Assembly (NCBI GenBank): GCA_038200435.1
Contig: JBBPXY010000052.1
Span: 1-28,529 of the forward strand
Source of the DNA: JBBPXY01 sp038200435
GTDB taxonomy: Bacteria > Actinomycetota > Thermoleophilia > Solirubrobacterales > Solirubrobacteraceae
Direction of reading: 5' to 3'
Length of the DNA: 28,529 nt
The stretch's first letter is position 1, and every line of letters starts with the position of its first letter. Made by a program: the position numbers and the translations under genes. Of this stretch, positions 1-7,883 are shown piece after piece. The notes below the pieces were generated by a model that was not told the origin of the DNA, did not search any database, and was given only the letters and a program-made list of their open reading frames with translations.

Positions 1-889
1 CGCCTGTCGCGCCGGGGGCACCCGCAGCGCCCGTGGCGCCTGTCGCGCCGGGGGCACCGGTCGCGCCCGTGGCGCCCGTGGCGCCGGTCGCGCCCGTTGC
101 ACCCGTGGCACCGGTCGCGCCCTGCGGTCCGGCGGGTCCCTGAGGTCCGGCATCGCCGCGGACCCCCTGACGACCGGTCGCGCCCGGCGCGCCCGTGCCG
201 CCCTTCGCACCGGTGGTCCCGGTCGCGCCCGTGGCACCCGTCGCGCCCGTGCCGCCCTTCGCACCAGTGGTCCCGGTCGCACCCGTCGCGCCGGTCGCGC
301 CTCGCGCTCCAGCGTCACCGCGCGAACCCTGCATCCCCGCGGACCCCCGCGCGCCCGTGTCACCGCGGGCGCCGACGAGCCCGGGAATGCCCTGCGCCCC
401 GGCCGCGCCGGCGTGACCGGTCGGCCCTGCCGCTCCGCCGGGCCCGCGTGCGCCCTTCTCTCCGGCGCGCCCCGGTCGGCCGGGGCGGGTGGCGACAAGG
501 AGAGGCCCGGGGGCGCCCGGTCGCCCGCGCGGGCCGCTGTGACCAGTCACGCCCGGGAAGCCTCGCGGGCCCTGGCGGCCGTGCGCCCGCGCAAGCTCCG
601 CCAGGGCGCGGTTGAGAAGAACGACGTAGGGGCGGACGTTCCCGGAGTCCAGGCCCGGCTTGGGCGGGAGCACCGTGAGAGTGCCGGCGCACGCCCGCGC
701 GGAGCGTCCGGACCCGACCGAAGCCTTCTTCCCCGACTCAGCGCACTGCACCGAGGAGACGTTCACCGCGTGGCGCTTCAGCGCGCTTCCCTCGGCCATG
801 AGCGAGGTCACCATCACGACCACGACGAACGCGGAGGAGACCACCATCACGACACGGCGAAACCACCGGCTCTTGACCCAAGGGAGCAC
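1..889 (-). CDS. Secreted collagen-like Gly-X-Y repeat protein, 3' end outside window
   Basis: The minus-strand frame is open from the window edge to about 889. A GTG at 889 begins a signal-peptide-like N terminus (LPWVKSRWFRR, then a valine-rich hydrophobic stretch and MVTSLMAEG). A roughly 70-residue non-collagenous head with two cysteines (SSVQC, SARAC) follows. Continuous Gly-X-Y triplets rich in GAT, GAP and GAK then run off the window, with one interruption (GPLLVATRPG). The head aligns by eye with that of the protein at 3070-4719 (MAEG, SVQC, GRS-R-CA), so the two are paralogs. The product is probably exported and forms a collagen-like triple-helical stalk. It lies 60 nt after the GGDEF/HD-GYP gene on the same strand, so it is probably the last gene of that operon. 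No clear Shine-Dalgarno precedes the GTG, so the start is uncertain. The C-terminal domain is not visible. Confidence 0.85.
   Translation of the reverse strand, partial: MLPWVKSRWFRRVVMVVSSAFVVVVMVTSLMAEGSALKRHAVNVSSVQCAESGKKASVGSGRSARACAGTLTVLPPKPGLDSGNVRPYVVLLNRALAELARAHGRQGPRGFPGVTGHSGPRGRPGAPGPLLVATRPGRPGRAGEKGARGPGGAAGPTGHAGAAGAQGIPGLVGARGDTGARGSAGMQGSRGDAGARGATGATGATGTTGAKGGTGATGATGATGTTGAKGGTGAPGATGRQGVRGDAGPQGPAGPQGATGATGATGATGATGATGATGAPGATGATGAAGAPGATG
191..298 (-). repeat. 54-bp tandem repeat inside collagen-like gene (2 units)
   Basis: Two near-identical 54-bp units (191-244 and 245-298) each encode six Gly-X-Y triplets including GTTGAKGGTGA. The period is a multiple of 9, so copy-number change would keep the collagen frame and only alter stalk length. 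Confidence 0.75.
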
Positions 890-913
890 AGACGGGTTAT
901 CGGCACTCCCCCA

Positions 914-929
914 CCGCGTCTTGACGCGG
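914..929 (-). other. Intergenic hairpin between GGDEF/HD-GYP gene and downstream collagen-like gene
   Basis: On the minus strand CCGCGTC-AA-GACGCGG forms a near-perfect inverted repeat (6-7 bp stem) in the 60-nt gap between the two genes. No T-tract follows, so it could be an attenuator, mRNA stabiliser or processing site rather than a full terminator. Confidence 0.4.
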
Positions 930-949
930 CCCGTCCTCGGCGAGCAGCC

Positions 950-3058
950 TTATGAACCTCTGGGCCCTGTGCGCGCGGGAACTTCGCGGGCATGGCTGCG
1001 AGCGGCCCGCAGAGAGATCTCGTCGGGCCCCTCCGCGCGGGAGGCCTCGCGGCAGAACGCATCGACGACCTTGGGATCGAACTGGCCTCCGGCACACCGG
1101 CGCAGCTCCTCGAGAGCGTCGTCGAACGGCACAGCGTCCTGATAGGGACGGTTGGTGGTCATCGCGTCGAACGCGTCGCAGACCGCGATGATCCGCGCGC
1201 CGAGCGGGATCTCCTCACCGGCGAGCTTGTCCGGGTAGCCATGACCGTCGTAGCGCTCGTGAGAGTGACGCACGAGCGTGCCGACGGAGCGCATGGCCGG
1301 GGAGACGGCCAGGATCCGCTCGCCTATGACGGTGTGCTGACGGATGAGCGAGCGCTCCTTCTCGTCGAGCCCCGCGGGCTTGTCGAGGATCGCGTCGGGC
1401 ACGGCCATCTTCCCGATGTCGTGCAACTCGGCGGCTCGCGTGACCTCGTCGATGCCTTCGGCGTGGAGCCCGAGCCGGCGGCCGACGGCTTGGGCCAGCG
1501 TGGCGACGCCGCCCAGGTGCTCGTCGAGGTCGGGCTGCTTCTCGCGCAGTGCCTGAATCAGCACATCGCGGACCTGCTCGGAGTCGCGCGACCGGCGCCG
1601 CGTGCCCTTCTGCAAGTAGAGCCGCTGGTCGGCCATCTGGAACGCGACGGTGGTGTCGTCGGTCTCCTCGGGCATCGTCACCGAGCCGTTGGAGGGCGTG
1701 ACCGAGAAGCCAGAGCCGTGCTCGGAGAGAGCGGCGCTGGCCTGCGCGATCGCTCCATCGAACCCGGCGTCGTCGGTACGCACAAGGATGCAGAACTCGT
1801 CGCCGCCAAGGCGGTAGGCCCGACCCCAGCCCTCGGCCACCTCTTCCAGCGCACGCCCCAGGCGGGCGAGGAGGGAGTCGCCGGCCGGATGCCCGAAGGT
1901 GTCGTTGTAGAGCTTGAACCCATCGAGGTCGAAGAGCGCCAGTCCGGTAGTGGTCCCTTCGCGCGCCACCGCCTCCTCGACGTCGCGCATGAGCTTGCGC
2001 CGGTTGCCGAGACCCGTGAGCGCGTCGGTGAGCGCCTCGCGGCGGCTGTCCTCCGCGATCTGCAGGTTGTCGAGCACCGTCAGCGCCAGGCGCACGACGA
2101 TCAGCACAAGCGCCGATACGGCAAGTTCGTACCCGGCGGTGTCGAGATCGCGCATCAGGCCCGAGAGCAGGAGGAGAAGGGCGGTCAGCGAGAAGCCGAT
2201 CGGCACTACGAGCAGCCTGAGGCTGGTGTGGTTGATCGCCGGGGCGGGCGCCGCTACGCGCCAGGCGACTTCACCGAGAAGAAGCGCGGCGGCCTGCCAG
2301 AGCCAGCTCCACTGCATGGTCTCGGTCGAATGCCCCGTCGAGGTCCACCACAGCGAGAAGGCGTCAGTGATCGCGACGAGCATGAAAGCGGCGGCGATGA
2401 GACCGAGGAACCGGCCCGGGCGCCAACCGGTCATGGCGAGCGCGAAGACGACGAAGGCGATCAGGAGCAGGTCGCACAGCGGGTAGGACAGTGAGCTCAA
2501 GAGGTGCGAGAGCTTCGCCCCGTGGTAGCTGGCCAGCACGGGCGGGAACACGAACGCGGCGGCCAGGGCTGACACGGAGAGGGCGCCGGCGAGGCCGTCG
2601 AGCCACAGCGTTGTGAAGAACTCGCCGAGACGGGCCCGCAGCAACAGCACGAGCGACAGGCACGCCGCGGGGTAGAAGGCCAGCGAGAGCGCGTCGGCCA
2701 AGGTCAAACCGCGGCCCGCCGACGACCCGAGGAGGGCGATGAGAGTCTCGCCCGAGGCCCAGCTGAGCAGGCCGAGCCCGATGACGAACCAGGACGCGCG
2801 CTGCTCGCTCACCATCACCGCACGCGCCAGGCAGAGGAAGGCGCCGGCGCCCAGCAGCAGCGCCGAGATCCAGTGAGGAACGGCGGCCGGGACCAGTCCC
2901 TGGCCCAGCCCGGATACGGACACGATCGCGAAGAGGGCAAGCAGTCCAAGCGCCACGAACCGCAGCCCACGTACGAACGTCCGCGGCCCCTGGGCGACCT
3001 GCACGAGCGCGGGCTCCCGGGCGGGCACGGCGGGAAGGGCGGTTTCGGTGGAACGCAT
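950..3058 (-). CDS. Membrane GGDEF + HD-GYP c-di-GMP synthase/phosphodiesterase
   Basis: 702 residues from ATG 3058, which has a GAGAGG ribosome site just upstream; longer in-frame extensions run into the preceding gene and lack support. Residues ~30-310 hold about eight hydrophobic segments, a membrane sensor region not assignable to a named MASE/7TM family by eye. A GGDEF domain follows (DALTGLGNRR, then RLGGDEF with GGDEF at 418-422). The inhibitory RxxD site upstream of it is absent. A C-terminal HD-GYP domain carries HDIGK at 546-550 and HSHERYDGHGYP at 598-609. Both catalytic signatures are intact, so the protein could both make and break c-di-GMP; which activity dominates cannot be read from sequence. 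The start is 11 nt after the stop of the upstream collagen-like gene, implying one transcript, and a paralogous collagen-like gene follows. Confidence 0.93.
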   Translation of the reverse strand: MRSTETALPAVPAREPALVQVAQGPRTFVRGLRFVALGLLALFAIVSVSGLGQGLVPAAVPHWISALLLGAGAFLCLARAVMVSEQRASWFVIGLGLLSWASGETLIALLGSSAGRGLTLADALSLAFYPAACLSLVLLLRARLGEFFTTLWLDGLAGALSVSALAAAFVFPPVLASYHGAKLSHLLSSLSYPLCDLLLIAFVVFALAMTGWRPGRFLGLIAAAFMLVAITDAFSLWWTSTGHSTETMQWSWLWQAAALLLGEVAWRVAAPAPAINHTSLRLLVVPIGFSLTALLLLLSGLMRDLDTAGYELAVSALVLIVVRLALTVLDNLQIAEDSRREALTDALTGLGNRRKLMRDVEEAVAREGTTTGLALFDLDGFKLYNDTFGHPAGDSLLARLGRALEEVAEGWGRAYRLGGDEFCILVRTDDAGFDGAIAQASAALSEHGSGFSVTPSNGSVTMPEETDDTTVAFQMADQRLYLQKGTRRRSRDSEQVRDVLIQALREKQPDLDEHLGGVATLAQAVGRRLGLHAEGIDEVTRAAELHDIGKMAVPDAILDKPAGLDEKERSLIRQHTVIGERILAVSPAMRSVGTLVRHSHERYDGHGYPDKLAGEEIPLGARIIAVCDAFDAMTTNRPYQDAVPFDDALEELRRCAGGQFDPKVVDAFCREASRAEGPDEISLRAARSHAREVPARTGPRGS

Positions 3059-3069
3059 CGTGTTGCCTC

Positions 3070-4719
3070 TCAGCAGAACACGGCGAGGTGGAAGGGCTGG
3101 TCCGACGCCTGGAACGTGCCATTGCTGAAGCCAAACGAGTAGACCGTTACGCCGCCCGGGACGCCAGCTGTCTGTCCGGTCTGGGCGAAGCCGGCCTGCG
3201 GCGCGCCGGCCGCCCCCGTGGACCCGATTTGGGCTATGTAGGCACATCCGGTGACGTCTTGATCAAAAGTGACGCTGTAGGCAGCGGTGCCGAGGCGGCT
3301 GGACGCCGTCGCGCCGGAGCTCCGCGCGAGGGATCCGTTAGCGGCCACGACCGCCCACAGCTTGGTCGCGGCCGCGCCCGCGGCGCCGGTAGCCCCTGTC
3401 GGCCCAGTCGGCCCCTGGATGCCCTGTGCCCCCGCGGCCCCGGTCGCACCCCTGGGGCCCGTGTCCCCCTGCGCGCCGGTGGGCCCAGTCGGACCCGCGG
3501 GACCTTGAGCGCCGACAGCCCCTTGCGCTCCGGCCGCGCCCGGCGCGCCCGTCGCGCCCGTCGCGCCGTTAGTTCCGTTGGTGCCGTTCGCACCGTTGGC
3601 GCCGGCGGGACCGGCGGGACCGGTGTCGCCCTTCACACCCTGAATTCCCTGCGGGCCCTGGGCGCCGGTCGCGCCCGTATCGCCCTTGGCGCCTTGAGCC
3701 CCGGTCGCTCCCTGCGCGCCCGTATCGCCCTTGGCGCCTTGAGCGCCAGCCGCTCCCTGCGCGCCGATAAGGCCAACATCGCCCTGTGCGCCAGTGTCGC
3801 CCTTAGCGCCCTGCATACCAGCAGGGCCAACGTCGCCTTGCGCGCCGGTGTCGCCCTTATCGCCCTGCGGACCAGTGGGACCCGCTGGTCCGGCATCGCC
3901 CTGCGCACCCTGTGCGCCCGCGTCGCCCTTCGCGCCCTGCGGACCAGCAGGACCCGCGGGTCCGGCATCGCCCTGCACACCCTGTGCTCCGGTCGCGCCC
4001 GTATCGCCCTGGGGACCCTGAGCGCCGGTCGCGCCGGTGGCGCCAGTCGCACCCGTCGCGCCAGTCGCACCCTTCGGTCCGGCCGGCCCGACCTCGCCCT
4101 GCACACTCTGAAGGCCTCTTGCTCCCGTAGCGCCCGTTGCCCCCGTAGCGCCGGTCGCTCCCGTGCTGCCTCGGCTACCGCGCGAGCCGGCCGGCCCGTT
4201 AGCGCCAGCGGTACCCGCATCGCCCCGGTGGCCGGGAGCGCCGCTCAGACCGGGAGCTCCGGCTGCGCCGACGGCTCCGTCGCGCCCCCGAGCTCCATCG
4301 GTTCCATTCGCGCCCTTCGGTCCACACGGCCCAGGCGCGTGGCTAGCCAGAGCGGGACCGATCGCACCGGTCCGTCCCGGATGTCCTTCCGGCCCACGTG
4401 CCCCGCGCGGGCCGATTGCGTGAGCCAAGCCGACGAGTGCGCGGTGCAGCGCCGCACGATCGGAGTCAGTGAGCATCGCGCGCAACGGGGGCACCCCGGC
4501 GTGCTGGATGACGCGGGTCTGAGCGCAGTCGCGCGATGACCTCCCGGGCCCCACGGCAGCCTTGGCACTGCCTCCGTCGGTGCATTGCACGGATGTGTAG
4601 TCGGCGGCGTGCGCGGTCAGTGCGGTGCCCTCAGCCATCAGCGACGTCACGAGGACGACCAGGACGAAAGGGTGGAGAGAAGGGTGACAACGCGTCGGAA
4701 ATGGGCGGACCTGGTCCAA
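3070..4719 (-). CDS. Secreted collagen-like Gly-X-Y repeat protein
   Basis: The open frame encodes 549 residues. It has a hydrophobic export segment (PFVLVVLVTSLMAEG, ~17-31), a non-collagenous head to ~102 (SVQC, SRDC), Gly-X-Y triplets from ~103 to ~450 interrupted once (GPALASHAPGPCG), and a compact ~96-residue C-terminal domain (LWAVVAANG ... FHLAVFC), probably the trimerisation or surface head. Triplets are dominated by GAT, GDT, GAQ, GAK and GPA. The TTG at 4719 is only the first possible start of this frame. The paralog at 1-889 suggests the ancestral start is the GTG at 4727 (GTG-CTG-CCT-TGG) in another frame, with a one-base loss near 4667-4672 breaking the signal peptide. It is the first gene of the operon with the GGDEF/HD-GYP gene, 11 nt apart. 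Confidence 0.85.
   Translation of the reverse strand: MDQVRPFPTRCHPSLHPFVLVVLVTSLMAEGTALTAHAADYTSVQCTDGGSAKAAVGPGRSSRDCAQTRVIQHAGVPPLRAMLTDSDRAALHRALVGLAHAIGPRGARGPEGHPGRTGAIGPALASHAPGPCGPKGANGTDGARGRDGAVGAAGAPGLSGAPGHRGDAGTAGANGPAGSRGSRGSTGATGATGATGATGARGLQSVQGEVGPAGPKGATGATGATGATGATGAQGPQGDTGATGAQGVQGDAGPAGPAGPQGAKGDAGAQGAQGDAGPAGPTGPQGDKGDTGAQGDVGPAGMQGAKGDTGAQGDVGLIGAQGAAGAQGAKGDTGAQGATGAQGAKGDTGATGAQGPQGIQGVKGDTGPAGPAGANGANGTNGTNGATGATGAPGAAGAQGAVGAQGPAGPTGPTGAQGDTGPRGATGAAGAQGIQGPTGPTGATGAAGAAATKLWAVVAANGSLARSSGATASSRLGTAAYSVTFDQDVTGCAYIAQIGSTGAAGAPQAGFAQTGQTAGVPGGVTVYSFGFSNGTFQASDQPFHLAVFC
3671..3760 (-). repeat. 45-bp tandem repeat inside collagen-like gene (2 units)
   Basis: Units 3671-3715 and 3716-3760 are nearly identical (five Gly-X-Y triplets each, with GAQGAKGDTGA). 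A further 72-bp near-repeat starts at 3867 and again at 3939. All periods are multiples of 9, consistent with growth by in-frame slippage or recombination. Confidence 0.7.
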
Positions 4720-4727
4720 GGCAGCAC

Positions 4728-4848
4728 GCTCGTCCTATCGGCTGAAGACGAAACCGCCTTGACTCCATTCTGATACCTCGGGGCTCTAGTTCCGAGCGGC
4801 GCGCGCCGATGGGAGGGAGGCGCCCAACTTCTGAGGCGCGAGCGATCC
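4728..4848. promoter_or_regulatory. Divergent intergenic region between collagen/GGDEF operon and wall-hydrolase gene
   Basis: This 121-bp gap must hold the promoters of the minus-strand operon and of the plus-strand gene at 4849. Part of it resembles the region upstream of the other collagen-like gene: a GTCAAG-CGG block, then GCCGATA, then the GTG start. The duplication therefore included 5' sequence. No confident -10/-35 pair was identified on either strand. Confidence 0.45.
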
Positions 4849-7509
4849 ATGTCTCCCGCCCCCCTCATCACACGCGAGCCTGCGTCCCTCGTTGGTCTCG
4901 CCCTCGACGTCGAGTACGTCCGTGTCTCGGACGAGCTCGCCCTAGTCCGGGTGGAGGCAGCAGGCTCCTCACTCAGCTCTTCGACCCTGATGGCGACCGA
5001 CGCCGTCTCTGGGTCCCGCAGCTTCGAAGCCCTTCCCGACCCGGTGCTCGGCGAGTTCTCCGGCACCGGTTCATGGCGCGCGGCCTGGGCCCTACCGCTG
5101 GCGCTGGTCGAGCACGACGCCGCGCTCGCCCTCGTCACCCGTGACGGCCTCGTCCAGCTTGCCACACCGCGCGAGCGGCTGCTGAGCACTCCCTGCCGAC
5201 GCGAGCTCGAGGTGCGCGGCGGGCGCCCGTACCTGCGCTTCGTGGTCGGCATCATCACGGCCGCGCTGGTGCCGGTCGCCCTGCCGAGCCAGTCTTTCGC
5301 GCGCGATCTGCCGCCCTGCCCTCCCCCGCTCATCCAACGCGCGACGCTTCCGCCCGCAGACGCCCTGGCTGCGGCTCCCGGCGACGAGCATGCTCGACCC
5401 GACTGCGTTCCCGACCCTGCGCATCCGTCGCCCTCCGCCGACGTTGTGGCCGAGAAGCCGGCGCCGCCGGCAACGCCCGCGCCCGCAGCGCCTGGGCCCA
5501 AGCCCGGTCCGAAGCCGCGACCGAAGCCGAAGCCGAAGTCGAAGCCAACAACATCCAAGCGCGCACACCCCAAGCCGGCCCCGGCCCTACGCACCCATGC
5601 GCACCGGCCGCGCCCTCACCACACCGCGCCCCGGCCCGCCCCACCTCATCCGCACGCACCGCGGCGGACCGCATCTCCCCCGCCGAAGCACATCGTCACG
5701 CCGCGGGCGCCCGCCGCGGCAACCGCGCCGGGCCCCTCGGCGCACGCGACCGCCGCGGTCACGGCCCCGTCCGTCCGCGTCGTCACGCTCGACTCCTGGG
5801 GCGTCCCAACGGGACTGCTTCCGATCTATCAGGCTGCCGGCAACGCGTACGGGATCCCCTGGACCGTGCTTGCGGCGGTCAACAAGATCGAGACGAACTA
5901 CGGCCAGAACCTGGCGGTCTCGTCGGCCGGTGCCCTGGGCTGGATGCAGTTCATGCCCGCAACGTGGTCGGCCTACGGCGTCGACGCGAACGGCGACGGC
6001 ATCGGCGACCCCTCCGACCCCGCCGACGCGATCTTCGCAGCCGCGCGCTACCTCGCCGCCGCCGGCGGGTCCCACGACATCCGAAAGGCCATCTTCGCCT
6101 ACAACCACGCCGGCTGGTATGTCGATTCCGTCATGCGCGAGGCCTCCTCGCTCGAGACCGTTCCCCAGCCTGACGTCGACGCGATGGTCGCTGTGATGCA
6201 GGCCTCCGCTCCCGTCACCGGCGAGCTAGAGGTCGCTAGCCGGCCGGGCCACAGCCCCTCCGTGGTCATCTCGGCCGACTCGGCCGCCCCCGTGGTCGCA
6301 CCGGTCGACGGCCGGGTGGTCGCTACCGGCCAGACCCGCTCCCGCGGGCGCTACGTCACGATCGAGGATCCCTACGGCAACCGCTACTCGCTGGCGGGGC
6401 TCGGCACGGTCGTCGCCGGTTACCCCGTTGCGGGAGCAGGCCGGTCCACGGTGCCCGTCGGCTCCTACCCGCAGCAGCGCGACCTCCGGCTGGCGCGCCG
6501 GCTCCTCGGGCTGCACGCTGATGAGGTGCATGTCGCCCCGCTCCGTGTCGGGGCTCGCGTGGTCGCCGGGACGATGCTCGGGAGACTGCGCTCGTCGGGG
6601 TCGGGCCGCGCCTCCACCGTCTTCTCCATGCGCAGCGCTGGACGTTTGATCGATCCTGCGCCGGCGCTGGGCGAATGGCTCTTGGCAACGAAGGAGCCTT
6701 CAGCGCCTACCGGGGCACTCCCGCAGGGGGCGCGCGCGGATGCGCCCGCCGGCCTCGGAGCCGCGCTCCTGCTGAACAAGACGCGCCTGACCCGCCGGGT
6801 GCTCGCCGACACCCGCCTCACTCTCTCCGCCGCCGGCCGGCGCGCGATCGAGACGGGCCAGGTCGACGTCCGGGTGCTCGACACGCTCGAGCTGCTGGCC
6901 GACGCGAAGCTCAACCCGACGGTGTCTGCCCTGGGCGGCGCGACGGTCGGCATCACCTCGGTGGACGGGGTCGCCATCGCTGCGGACGCAGAGGGAGCCG
7001 CCGCGGCCAAGCGCCTCACCGATCGCTTGGAGGCACTACAGGGAGCCCTTCGCCCCGACCGCATCCTCCGCGGCGCAACACAGGTCCAGGTCGTCTTCGC
7101 CGGGAGTGTCCAAGCGATCGGCCACGCCGCCAACGTCCAGGCGGCGGCCGATCGGCTCGACCGCATGAGGCTGCCCTACGTCTGGGGCGGCGGCCACGTG
7201 ACTCCCACGCCGACCGCGCCGACGGGCCTCGACTGCTCGAGCTCGGTGTCGTGGGTGCTCCAGCAGGCGGGGTTCGCCATGCCCACGATGGTCTCGGGCC
7301 AGTTCGCGCATTACGGCGAGGCGGGATCCGGCCGCTACGTGACGATCTACGCCAACGACACCCATGTCTTCATGGCGATCAACGGCCGCTTCTTCGGCAC
7401 CTCGGGCTTCGGTCATCCGGCGGCGGGCACCGGGCCCGCCTGGTTCACGCGGCAGCCGAGCGCAGCCTACCTCGCCGGGTTCACCGTGCGCCACCCGCCG
7501 GGGCTCTAG
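4849..7509 (+). CDS. Anchored multidomain wall hydrolase: lytic transglycosylase + degenerate LytM + NlpC/P60
   Basis: 886 residues. An unrecognised ~130-residue N-terminal part precedes one membrane segment (~132-150, FVVGIITAALVPVALPSQSF). A long Pro/Lys/Ala/His-rich linker (~165-310, with KPKPKPKSKP) suits wall spanning. Residues ~315-430 are an SLT-type lytic transglycosylase; the likely catalytic Glu is 348 in NKIETNYG, followed by GALGWMQFMP and AYNHAGWY. Residues ~484-650 resemble a LytM/M23 fold (APVDGRVVATG) but show no zinc ligands, so they are probably structural. Residues ~770-886 are NlpC/P60, with RLPYVWGGGH, Cys796 in GLDCSSSV and His839 in DTHVFM. The protein should act on peptidoglycan outside the membrane, cutting both glycan and peptide. 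A GAGG 12 nt before the ATG is a weak ribosome site. Confidence 0.9.
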   Translation: MSPAPLITREPASLVGLALDVEYVRVSDELALVRVEAAGSSLSSSTLMATDAVSGSRSFEALPDPVLGEFSGTGSWRAAWALPLALVEHDAALALVTRDGLVQLATPRERLLSTPCRRELEVRGGRPYLRFVVGIITAALVPVALPSQSFARDLPPCPPPLIQRATLPPADALAAAPGDEHARPDCVPDPAHPSPSADVVAEKPAPPATPAPAAPGPKPGPKPRPKPKPKSKPTTSKRAHPKPAPALRTHAHRPRPHHTAPRPAPPHPHAPRRTASPPPKHIVTPRAPAAATAPGPSAHATAAVTAPSVRVVTLDSWGVPTGLLPIYQAAGNAYGIPWTVLAAVNKIETNYGQNLAVSSAGALGWMQFMPATWSAYGVDANGDGIGDPSDPADAIFAAARYLAAAGGSHDIRKAIFAYNHAGWYVDSVMREASSLETVPQPDVDAMVAVMQASAPVTGELEVASRPGHSPSVVISADSAAPVVAPVDGRVVATGQTRSRGRYVTIEDPYGNRYSLAGLGTVVAGYPVAGAGRSTVPVGSYPQQRDLRLARRLLGLHADEVHVAPLRVGARVVAGTMLGRLRSSGSGRASTVFSMRSAGRLIDPAPALGEWLLATKEPSAPTGALPQGARADAPAGLGAALLLNKTRLTRRVLADTRLTLSAAGRRAIETGQVDVRVLDTLELLADAKLNPTVSALGGATVGITSVDGVAIAADAEGAAAAKRLTDRLEALQGALRPDRILRGATQVQVVFAGSVQAIGHAANVQAAADRLDRMRLPYVWGGGHVTPTPTAPTGLDCSSSVSWVLQQAGFAMPTMVSGQFAHYGEAGSGRYVTIYANDTHVFMAINGRFFGTSGFGHPAAGTGPAWFTRQPSAAYLAGFTVRHPPGL

Positions 7510-7674
7510 CCGGAGCCCTGCGGCCACCGCGCGCGCTTCCTACCGCCGTGTGCGCTAGCCTGAGCGGCGTACATTCCGGGTCGAACATCGGCCCGGGTAA
7601 TCGCAGTGCAGCACCGCCGTCGTCGCTACAAGCTACCTCTGGGGCGCAGCACGCAACACCTGGAGGAAGTAGCA
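7510..7674 (+). promoter_or_regulatory. Upstream region and probable 5' leader of the cold-shock gene
   Basis: A 165-bp gap precedes the cold-shock gene. A TACATT box at about 7570-7575 could be a -10 element, giving a leader of ~90 nt. GGAGGAAG at 7662-7669 is a strong ribosome site 5 nt before the ATG. A long structured leader is typical of csp genes; the promoter assignment is weak. Confidence 0.35.
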
Positions 7675-7878
7675 ATGGCTACTGGCACCGTGAAGTGGTT
7701 CAGTGACGACAAGGGCTTTGGATTCATCTCGCCCGACGAGTCGGGCAAGGACCTGTTCGTTCATCACTCGGGAATCGCGGGCGACGGATATCGCTCGCTC
7801 ACCGAGGGCGCGAAGGTCTCCTACGACGCCGAAGCCGGCGACAAGGGCCCCAAGGCCGTAAACGTCCAGCCGATTTAG
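7675..7878 (+). CDS. Cold-shock protein, CspA family
   Basis: 67 residues, the standard length for a single cold-shock domain. RNP1 (KGFGFIS) and RNP2 (DLFVHHSGI) are both present, after the usual TGTVKWF start and before KGPKAVNVQPI at the end. It binds single-stranded nucleic acid and acts as an RNA chaperone. The start is fixed by GGAGGAAG just upstream. A strong hairpin 9 nt after the stop probably ends its transcript. Confidence 0.97.
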   Translation: MATGTVKWFSDDKGFGFISPDESGKDLFVHHSGIAGDGYRSLTEGAKVSYDAEAGDKGPKAVNVQPI

Positions 7879-7883
7879 AAGCG

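Noticed and set aside
195..416. Plus-strand Pro/Val/Ala-rich repeat frame (APVAPVAP)
   Set aside because: It is the reverse complement of the Gly-X-Y collagen frame; low-complexity shadow without a ribosome site.
992..2494. 500-codon plus-strand open frame
   Set aside because: Lies antisense to the GGDEF/HD-GYP gene, whose motifs and ribosome site are clear; long antisense frames are expected at high GC.
1..4300. Regular repeats as CRISPR or VNTR array
   Set aside because: Period is 9 bp or multiples and translates to Gly-X-Y; no spacer/direct-repeat structure and no cas genes.
3088..4539. 483-codon plus-strand open frame
   Set aside because: Antisense shadow of the collagen-like gene, no recognisable protein.
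4647..5594. 315-codon minus-strand frame continuing upstream of the collagen-like gene
   Set aside because: Antisense to the wall-hydrolase gene; only its last ~28 codons are meaningful, as the original N terminus of the collagen-like protein.
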